NCBI GenBank assembly: GCA_946183785.1
Contig: CAMHCS010000015.1
Coordinates: forward strand, 1 to 64,000
Direction: 5' to 3'
Source of the DNA: an uncultured Selenomonadales bacterium
Lineage (GTDB): Bacteria; Bacillota; Negativicutes; Selenomonadales; Selenomonadaceae
Length of the DNA stretch: 64,000 nucleotides
The notes beneath the pieces are model-generated. The model did not search any database. It had not been told where the DNA came from and saw only the letters and a list, made by a program, of their open reading frames with translations. Below are positions 56,208 to 64,000 of this stretch, one piece after another. Each line of letters starts with the position of its first letter. The first letter of the stretch is position 1. The position numbers were made by a program, and so were the translations under genes.

Positions 56208-56438
56208 GCGGGAAGAACGCAGAAGTGATCCGGAGGGCGAAATTCCGAATGGAGATCTCGGAAACTCCCTCCGACAGCCCCGGAACATGCCACTGGCACG
56301 TTACGGGGATGTCTCACGTAGGTTGTTTTATAAAAACATATCTTTACATTATACCTGTTCTGCGTTTGTCAACGATTTTTCCGTGCATGATAAAACAATG
56401 ATATTATCGCCCACGGGGCGGAGAGGTTCCGCGAAAAA
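56208..56438 (+). other. Region downstream of the adhesin with two hairpins
   Basis: CGGAGGG (56231-56237) pairs with CCCTCCG (56267-56273), with an inner TTCCGA/TCGGAA pair. A second stem-loop spans about 56278-56310 (CCCCGGAACATGCC with GGCACGTTACGGGG). Neither has a T-run. The rest is AT-rich, and I see no gene in it. Confidence 0.6.
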
Positions 56439-56467
56439 TTGACGAAGTGCTTTTGGTGTGTAATAAT
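56439..56467 (+). promoter_or_regulatory. Possible promoter for proA
   Basis: TTGACG (56439-56444) is followed 16-17 nt later by the AT-rich TAATAAT (56461-56467), a poor -10. It lies upstream of a terminator-like hairpin, so a transcript from here would meet that hairpin before proA. Confidence 0.4.
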
Positions 56468-56469
56468 AA

Positions 56470-56499
56470 GGAAAACAGTTGAGACTGTTTTCCTTTTTT
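56470..56499 (+). terminator. Intrinsic terminator or attenuator directly before proA
   Basis: Perfect arms GGAAAACAGT (56470-56479) and ACTGTTTTCC (56484-56493) with a 4-nt loop and six T. The RBS GGAGGG starts only about 8 nt after the T-run and the ATG 18 nt after it. It may end adhesin transcripts or control proA. Confidence 0.8.
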
Positions 56500-56517
56500 G
56501 ATTGCCGGAGGGATTGT

Positions 56518-57774
56518 ATGAATATAGAAGAAATGGTTCGCGAACAGGCAAGGGAGGCCAAAGCGTCTTCGCGGCGACTGGCGGTGACGCCTTCGCCTGT
56601 GAAGGACGCCGCGCTTCGCGCGATGGCGGATGCGCTGGAGGAGAACGCGTCGGCGATTCTTGCGGCTAACGCCGAAGATATGGAAGCGGCGTGGAAAAAA
56701 GGAATGCCTCGCGCTATGCTCGACCGGCTGCGACTGGACGAAAAAAGGATTCTCGGTATGGCGGACGGGATTCGTCAGACGGCGATGCTGCCCGATCCGA
56801 TCGGCGAAGGCGAGATGGAGACGATTCGCCCGAATGGATTAGAGATTCGGCGCGTGAAAGTGCCAATCGGCGTCATCGGCATTATTTACGAGGCGCGTCC
56901 CAATGTGACGGCAGACGCCGCCGCACTTTGCCTGAAATCGGGCAATGCCGCGCTTTTGCGCGGCGGCTCCGAAGCGTTGAAGTCGAATCGCGCCATAAGC
57001 GCAATTTTATCGTTTGCCGCTGAAGCGGCCGGCGTTCCGAAAGGCGCCTTGCAATTTATAGACAGCCCGAGCCGCGACGCGGTGGGAGTGATGATGAACT
57101 GCACCGGACTTCTCGACGTGATCATCCCGCGCGGCGGCGCAGGATTGATCAAGCGTGTGGTCGCGGAGAGCGTTGTGCCGGTCATCGAGACCGGCGCGGG
57201 GATTTGCCATACGTTTGTGGATGAGGGCGCCGACCTCGATATGGCGCTCCGTATCGCGCTGAACGCGAAGACTTCACGGCCTGCCGTCTGCAACGCCATG
57301 GAGACGCTTCTTGTACATGAGCGCGTTGCAAAGGATTTTTTGCCGAAAATGGCGGCGGCTATGCGGAAGAAAGACGTTGAGCTTCGCGGGGATGTGGCGA
57401 CGCGGGCCGTCGTTTCCGATATGGCGGAGGCGACGGAAGAGGACTGGGCGACGGAGTACGACGACCTGATTCTCTCGGTCAAGGTCGTAAAAAATCTCGA
57501 CGAGGCGATAGCCCATATCAATCAATACAATACCGGGCACTCGGAGACGATTGTGACGAACGACCTGAATCACGCCCACCGCTTCCAGCGGGAAGTGGAC
57601 GCCGCGGCTGTCTATGTAAACGCGTCCACGCGCTTTACCGACGGTTTTGAGTTCGGCTTCGGCGCGGAAATCGGCATCAGCACACAGAAGCTTCATGCGC
57701 GCGGCCCCATGGGGCTGAACGAGCTGACCAGCACGAAATACTTGATTTTCGGCGAGGGGCAGATTCGCGAATGA
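56518..57774 (+). CDS. proA: Gamma-glutamyl phosphate reductase
   Basis: ProA reduces the product of ProB to glutamate semialdehyde. The 418-aa protein belongs to the aldehyde dehydrogenase superfamily: PIGVIGIIYEARPNVTAD near residue 105-120, KSGNAALLRGGSEA, PRGGAGLIKRV, the catalytic cysteine in SRPAVCNAMETLL, and GFGAEIGISTQKLHARGPMGL towards the end. ATG 56518 follows GGAGGG (56507-56512); the in-frame TTG at 56479 lies in the hairpin. Its TGA overlaps the ATG of a small downstream gene. Confidence 0.96.
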   Translation: MNIEEMVREQAREAKASSRRLAVTPSPVKDAALRAMADALEENASAILAANAEDMEAAWKKGMPRAMLDRLRLDEKRILGMADGIRQTAMLPDPIGEGEMETIRPNGLEIRRVKVPIGVIGIIYEARPNVTADAAALCLKSGNAALLRGGSEALKSNRAISAILSFAAEAAGVPKGALQFIDSPSRDAVGVMMNCTGLLDVIIPRGGAGLIKRVVAESVVPVIETGAGICHTFVDEGADLDMALRIALNAKTSRPAVCNAMETLLVHERVAKDFLPKMAAAMRKKDVELRGDVATRAVVSDMAEATEEDWATEYDDLILSVKVVKNLDEAIAHINQYNTGHSETIVTNDLNHAHRFQREVDAAAVYVNASTRFTDGFEFGFGAEIGISTQKLHARGPMGLNELTSTKYLIFGEGQIRE

Positions 57775-57923
57775 GCATTTCGGATTATATGGAGTCGTTC
57801 CGGAATGTGTGGAGCGATCCGAAGAACCGTTACGACATAATAGACGCGGCGCGGGCGGTGCTGATTATTGCGGCAACAATGGCGCTGGCAACGGGCGCGG
57901 CGATTTTTATGATCAGGGAATAA
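57771..57923 (+). CDS. Small 50-aa single-pass membrane protein between proA and nadD
   Basis: ATG 57771 overlaps the proA stop (ATGA) and the frame ends at TAA 57921-57923. The peptide starts MSISDYMESFRNVWSDPKNRYD, seen here in two parts (soluble part to about residue 22). It then has one hydrophobic helix, AVLIIAATMALATGAAIFMI, and ends in RE. Coupled translation and codon use like its neighbours support a real gene. I know no family name. It is followed after 14 nt by nadD. Confidence 0.65.
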   Translation: MSISDYMESFRNVWSDPKNRYDIIDAARAVLIIAATMALATGAAIFMIRE

Positions 57924-57937
57924 TGAGGGGATAGGCT

Positions 57938-58552
57938 ATGGCAGAATCAAAGCGCCGGGTAGGTATTCTTGGCGGCACTTTTGATCCAATCCACATCGGT
58001 CATTTGATGATGGCGGAAGCGGTGCGGGACGAATACGACCTGGAAAAGGTGCTGTTCATTCCTGCTGCGCAGCCGCCGCACAAACTTGGACATAAGATTT
58101 CTTCGGCCGAAGACCGCTATCTGATGACAGTGTTGGCAACCTGTTCAAATCCCGCCTTTGAGGTCTCTGACATCGAGATGCGCCGCGAGGGACCGTCATA
58201 CAGCATTGATACGGTGCGCGCGCTTTTGCGCGCGTCGGGCGGCGACACGGAGTTTTTCTTTATCGCGGGGACCGACATCATTCGGGAGATCCACACTTGG
58301 GAGCGAATCGAAGAGCTTCTTGCCATCTGCCCGTTTATTGCTGCGTCCCGGCCCGGCTGCCGGCCCGACGTCGAACGGACGCGCACGCTTTTGGGCGATC
58401 TTGGCGTGCGGCAGATTCATTTGCTGAACACGCCAGAGTTGGAAATCTCCTCGACAGATATCCGGGAAAGGGTAGCTGCGGGGCGGTCGGTCAAATACAT
58501 TGTTCCGTCTGAAGTGGAGCAGTACATTTATAAAAAAGGTCTGTATCGCTGA
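57938..58552 (+). CDS. nadD: Nicotinate-nucleotide adenylyltransferase
   Basis: NadD forms deamido-NAD from nicotinate mononucleotide and ATP. The 204-aa protein has the nucleotidyltransferase start VGILGGTFDPIHIGHLMMAE (split: VGILGGTFDP, IHIGHLMMAE), PAAQPPHK and GTDIIREIHTWERIEEL. Near the end, LEISSTDIRERVAAGRSVKYIVP contains the ISSTxIR signature. The first ATG after AGGGGA (about 57925-57930) is used. It overlaps yqeK by one base (TGATG). Confidence 0.95.
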   Translation: MAESKRRVGILGGTFDPIHIGHLMMAEAVRDEYDLEKVLFIPAAQPPHKLGHKISSAEDRYLMTVLATCSNPAFEVSDIEMRREGPSYSIDTVRALLRASGGDTEFFFIAGTDIIREIHTWERIEELLAICPFIAASRPGCRPDVERTRTLLGDLGVRQIHLLNTPELEISSTDIRERVAAGRSVKYIVPSEVEQYIYKKGLYR

Positions 58553-59142
58553 TGGATTACAAGGAAATGGAACGGGAGCTCTCGCACCGTCTGAAAAAGA
58601 GCCGCTATGAGCATTCGATGGGCGTTGCGGATACTGCGGCCTTTCTTGCGCGGCGATTTGGCGAGGATGAGGCGCGGGCTCGGCTGGCGGGCTTGCTGCA
58701 CGACTGCGCCAGGGCGATCCCAAACGAGGAAATGCGGGCGGAGGCCGATGCGCGCGGCATCCGATACGGCGAGGTTGAGCGAGCGATGCCGCTCCTTTTG
58801 CATGCGCCTCTCGGTGCGGTTATTGCCCGCGAGGAATATGGCGTCGGGGACAAGGCGGTGCTTCGGGCCATTGCGCGGCATACGGTAGGCGGCGCGGCGA
58901 TGACCAGGCTGGATAAGATTATTTATTTTGCCGATATGATGGAGCCGACACGGGAGTATCCGGGGGTGGAGAACCTTCGCCGCCTGGCGCGGGAGGCGTC
59001 GCTGGAAGAGATGACGCTGGCGGGATTGACGCGCTCTATCGCCTTCGTTTTGGAAAAAGGCCACTTGATTCACCCGGACACGGTGCTTGCGCGAAACGAG
59101 CTTTTGCTTGCAAAGGACGCGACTCTTGGGGGAACGCGATGA
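58552..59142 (+). CDS. yqeK: YqeK-family HD phosphohydrolase
   Basis: The 196-aa HD-domain protein has YEHSMGVADTAAFLA, LAGLLHDCARAIP (the HD pair), HAPLGAVIAREEYG, AIARHTVGG and KIIYFADMMEPTR. Members hydrolyse Ap4A symmetrically and are encoded next to nadD in Firmicutes, exactly as here. It overlaps nadD by 1 base and the following LCP gene by 4 bases, so the genes are tightly coupled. Confidence 0.93.
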   Translation: MDYKEMERELSHRLKKSRYEHSMGVADTAAFLARRFGEDEARARLAGLLHDCARAIPNEEMRAEADARGIRYGEVERAMPLLLHAPLGAVIAREEYGVGDKAVLRAIARHTVGGAAMTRLDKIIYFADMMEPTREYPGVENLRRLAREASLEEMTLAGLTRSIAFVLEKGHLIHPDTVLARNELLLAKDATLGGTR

Positions 59143-60149
59143 CGAAGAAGCACAGCGAGACAAAGAACAATATCCGCGCAAAGCGCAGGAAACGGTTGCT
59201 CAGAGCGATTCTCGGGTTTTTCAAGTTTGTGCTGCTCTGCGCGGTGCTTTGCGCTGTAAGCTGGGCGTCGTGGCAGGAGCTTTTGCGCGGCGCGGCGGTT
59301 TATCGCGAATATCGGGCAAAGTACGACGCCTATTGCGAGCGGCGGGAAGCGCGGCGCGTGCCGCTGGACGAGCGGTTTGAATCGTACATGAATGTTCTGG
59401 TGCTTGGCGTGGATAAAGGCGGCGACTTTGGCGGCGGCCATGCAGACACGCTGCTGCTCGTCAGCCTCGACAACGCGACCGGTAAAGTGCGCGTGATCTC
59501 GATTCCACGCGGCACGGTGGTGACGACGGCAAACGGGACAATCTGGGAACGCCTGGGGGAAAAGTATTCGGAGGTCGGCGTTTCGGGCATGATTGACGCG
59601 GTGCGAAACCTGTTGGGCGTGTCTGTGCACCATTATGCCGTTGTAGATACGCGGGCGTTGGGAAGTCTCATTGACGCGCTGGGAGGGATCGACGTTTATG
59701 TTGAAATGCGCATGGACTATGAGGATCCGGAGCTTGGACTTTCCATCCATATCCCGCAGGGCTTTCAGCGTATGACTGGCGACGTCGCGCAAAAATATCT
59801 GCGTTATCGAAGCGGTGAGCTGGGCGACCTTGGCCGCATCCAGAGACAGCACCGTTTTGTAAAAGCGCTTTATGAGCGGATCTTGAACGTGGAAACATTG
59901 GGGCGCTTGCCGGCGTTGATGAAGATTTTACAGGAACAAGTCGATACCAGCGTCGAGGTCTGGGATAGCACGCATTTGGCGGAGGTCCTGCAGGGGCTCT
60001 CAAAGGAACACCCGGAGACGCTGATGCTGCCCGGCCACCCTTACGCGGGAGACGAGAGCATATGGATCGTCGATCAGGAGCAGATCACGCAGAAGATAAA
60101 AGCGCTTTTCCCGAGGGCGGAGAAAACGCCGGCGGAAGAGAATACATAG
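59139..60149 (+). CDS. LytR-CpsA-Psr family glycopolymer transferase
   Basis: LCP proteins attach anionic or other glycopolymers to peptidoglycan, or act as attenuators. The 336-aa protein has a basic cytoplasmic N-terminus and a membrane segment (about residues 25-45, FFKFVLLCAVLCAVSWAS). The LCP domain has NVLVLGVDKGGDFGGGHADTLLL, seen here in parts, RVISIPRGTVV, VDTRALGSLIDALGGIDVYV and DVAQKYLRYRSGELGDLGRIQRQ (the conserved Arg-rich part). Its presence in a diderm is notable, but LCP genes are normal at this nadD-yqeK-rsfS locus in Firmicutes. Confidence 0.9.
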   Translation: MTKKHSETKNNIRAKRRKRLLRAILGFFKFVLLCAVLCAVSWASWQELLRGAAVYREYRAKYDAYCERREARRVPLDERFESYMNVLVLGVDKGGDFGGGHADTLLLVSLDNATGKVRVISIPRGTVVTTANGTIWERLGEKYSEVGVSGMIDAVRNLLGVSVHHYAVVDTRALGSLIDALGGIDVYVEMRMDYEDPELGLSIHIPQGFQRMTGDVAQKYLRYRSGELGDLGRIQRQHRFVKALYERILNVETLGRLPALMKILQEQVDTSVEVWDSTHLAEVLQGLSKEHPETLMLPGHPYAGDESIWIVDQEQITQKIKALFPRAEKTPAEENT

Positions 60150-60193
60150 AGAGTATGAGATAAAGGAAGAAAGATAAAAGAGGAGGAACGCAT

Positions 60194-60544
60194 TTGTTTG
60201 ATACGTCGAAAGAGATGGCTTTGGCAATTGCCGAGGCTGCGAGCAACAAAAAGGCGCATGACATCGTGCTGATGAAAATGGAAGGGCTGACAGTTGCGAC
60301 GGATTATTTCGTCGTCTGCTCGGCGAATACGACCACCCAGACCCGCGCCATTGCGGACGAGGTGGAGGAGAAGCTGGAGGAGGCAGGCGTGTCCTTCAGC
60401 CACAAGGAAGGATATCGAGAGGGAGAATGGATCCTGATGGACTACGGCGATTGCGTGCTCCATGTCTTTACCCGCGACAGTCGCGAATATTATGCATTGG
60501 AGCAGCTTTGGGGCGACGCGGAGCTGACGCCGTATGAGGATTGA
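60194..60544 (+). CDS. rsfS: Ribosomal silencing factor RsfS
   Basis: RsfS binds L14 on the 50S subunit and blocks subunit joining during starvation. The 116-aa protein shows the whole family pattern: AHDIVLMKMEGLTVATDYFVVCSANTTTQ, read in parts, EGYREGEWILMDYGDCVLHVF and the C-terminal YYALEQLWGDAE. The start is TTG 60194, with AGGAGG (60181-60186) 7 nt upstream. It follows yqeK and LCP in the usual order. Confidence 0.96.
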   Translation: MFDTSKEMALAIAEAASNKKAHDIVLMKMEGLTVATDYFVVCSANTTTQTRAIADEVEEKLEEAGVSFSHKEGYREGEWILMDYGDCVLHVFTRDSREYYALEQLWGDAELTPYED

Positions 60545-60547
60545 GCG

Positions 60548-61477
60548 ATGAACGAACATGTGCAAAATCCGCAGGAGGCGACGACTGAAGCGCCTGCGCG
60601 CAAGCGGCGGAGAGTGCACGAGGGCATGGTCGCTGTGATGCGCGTCGTGCGTCTGGGAGAGATGGGCGCATTTCTCGACGCGGAGACGGGAAACACCAGC
60701 GACGATGTGCTTTTGCACATACAGCAGCAAACTTCGCCCGTCGCCGTTGGAGATGCGGTCGAAGTGTTCCTCTATCGCGACCCGAAACGTCGCCTGACTG
60801 CAAGTATGCGCGTGCCGAAAATGAAGGAAGGCCAAATCGCGCGCATGAAGGTCGTCAACGTCAGCGCTGACGGGGCGTTTCTCGACGTCGGCGCGGAGCG
60901 GGGGATATTCATGCCGTTCGCCGGCATGCGAGGGCGTCCGCGGATTGGCGAGCGGGTCTGGGCGAAGCTTTACACCGACAAGTCGGGAAGGCTCGCCGTG
61001 ACCATGGAGGTCGAGGACGAAATGCGCCGCGCCTCGAAGCCTGCCGAGGGAGTCAAGGTTGGCGACAGCGTGACTGGGGAAATATACAACTTCACCGACC
61101 GGGGCGCATTTCTGTTTTCACGTGAGCGGTATATTGTTTTCATAGACAACAAGGAAATGAAAGTTCGTCCCAGAGTCGGCGAAACCGTTACGGCTCGTGT
61201 GACCTTCGTGCGGGAAGACGGTCGCCTCAACGCGTCTCTTCGCGAGATCAAGGAAAAGGCGCTGGTGTCGGATGGGGAAGCGATTCTCACATTGCTTCGG
61301 GAGCGCCGCGGACGAATGCCATACAGCGATGCGACTTCGCCTGACATCATTCGCGATAAATTCGGCGTCAGTAAGGCGGCGTTCAAGCGTGCTCTCGGCC
61401 ATTTGCTGAAGGAAGGTAAAATCGAGCAGCGGGACGGTTGGACGTATTTGCGCGAAGAAAATCTAAAAGATTCATAA
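60548..61477 (+). CDS. cvfB: S1-domain RNA-binding protein of the CvfB/YitL type
   Basis: The 309-aa protein has three successive S1-like beta-barrels: about residues 24-85 with MVAVMRVVRLGEMGAFLD, 88-150 with QIARMKVVNVSADGAFLDVG, and 165-230 with GDSVTGEIYNFTDRGAFLF. A C-terminal winged-helix part (RDKFGVSKAAFKRALGHLLKEGKI) follows. This order is that of CvfB. Family members bind RNA and affect virulence gene expression in S. aureus; no enzyme motif is present. It starts 3 nt after the rsfS stop. Confidence 0.9.
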   Translation: MNEHVQNPQEATTEAPARKRRRVHEGMVAVMRVVRLGEMGAFLDAETGNTSDDVLLHIQQQTSPVAVGDAVEVFLYRDPKRRLTASMRVPKMKEGQIARMKVVNVSADGAFLDVGAERGIFMPFAGMRGRPRIGERVWAKLYTDKSGRLAVTMEVEDEMRRASKPAEGVKVGDSVTGEIYNFTDRGAFLFSRERYIVFIDNKEMKVRPRVGETVTARVTFVREDGRLNASLREIKEKALVSDGEAILTLLRERRGRMPYSDATSPDIIRDKFGVSKAAFKRALGHLLKEGKIEQRDGWTYLREENLKDS

Positions 61478-61494
61478 AAGAAGCGAAGAAAGCG

Positions 61495-61524
61495 TTGTAA
61501 AATTTCTGACAGCTATGATATAAT
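61495..61524 (+). promoter_or_regulatory. Promoter for cheV
   Basis: TTGTAA (61495-61500), 18 nt, then TATAAT (61519-61524), with TG one base upstream of the -10 (extended -10). The gene starts 126 nt later. Confidence 0.65.
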
Positions 61525-61649
61525 AAACAGAGCGTTGCGCGGCGAAGCTTTTTTTGCGGGAAAGAAGGATTTTCTTCACGCGCGGCGAATAATTTAAGAT
61601 AAGAACCTTGGCCGGAAGTCCCGGCGGAGGAGATTTTGGGGGCGATTGC

Positions 61650-64000
<2,351 letters not shown>

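Noticed and set aside
56208-56517. T-box riboswitch for proA
   Set aside because: T-boxes control proline genes in some Firmicutes, but no AGGGTGG-type T-box sequence or long specifier stem is present; only a short terminator hairpin.

Overview
The window looks like chromosome of a diderm (outer-membrane) Firmicute, most likely Negativicutes/Selenomonadales. The reasoning: gene order and promoters are Firmicute-like (rny-ymdB, dcw cluster, rplU-prp-rpmA-obg, nadD-yqeK-lytR-rsfS, an L27 precursor with its Prp protease). Yet there is a classical autotransporter ending in a C-terminal beta-barrel, and a giant two-partner-secretion type adhesin, both of which need an outer membrane. Base composition is high in GC, with GC-rich third codon positions. 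No rRNA, tRNA, CRISPR array, transposase or phage gene was recognised. The genus was not determined.

Layout. 1-510: end of an unassigned cysteine-rich protein. 575-4150: 1191-aa autotransporter. 4233-4486: intergenic stretch ending in four consecutive stem-loops, followed by an LD-carboxypeptidase (ldcA). 5.8-10.6 kb: rny, an unknown 173-aa protein, ymdB, a PHP phosphoesterase and a P-loop/Asp23-like protein. 10.7-14.7 kb: DUF4127 protein (minus strand), a secreted His/Asp/Arg repeat protein that looks frameshifted, dtd, a DUF1858 protein (minus strand) and a polysaccharide deacetylase. 14.9-28.9 kb: division and cell wall cluster mraZ-rsmH-ftsL | murE-murF-mraY-murD-murG-murC-ddl-ftsQ-DUF881-sbp-ftsZ. 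29.0-34.2 kb: solute-binding protein and sbcDC. 34.2-38.1 kb: rplU-prp-rpmA-obgE-yhbY-proB. 38.1-56.5 kb: an 18-kb island holding one 5832-aa LktA/filamentous-haemagglutinin-like adhesin. 56.5-62.6 kb: proA, a 50-aa membrane peptide, nadD, yqeK, an LCP protein, rsfS, cvfB and cheV. 62.76 kb to the end: glpK, cut by the window edge.

How it fits together. The middle of the window makes lipid II: MurC-F, MraY, MurG and Ddl, with a MurE carrying the meso-diaminopimelate motif. It also carries part of the divisome (FtsL, FtsQ, FtsZ), with MraZ as the likely autoregulator. The neighbours ftsI/spoVD, ftsW, murB and ftsA, usual in such clusters, are absent from the window. The ribosomal block contains Prp and an L27 whose N-terminus carries the Prp cleavage site. 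The two surface proteins flank the housekeeping genes. The larger lies exactly between proB and proA, with its own strong promoter overlapped by a perfect 16-bp palindrome, and is the most striking feature of the window.

Several terminator-like hairpins sit inside otherwise operon-like runs (after ftsL, just before obgE, just before proA), so transcription is probably more subdivided than gene order suggests. All assignments come from reading the sequence and from knowledge of the families. No database search was run.
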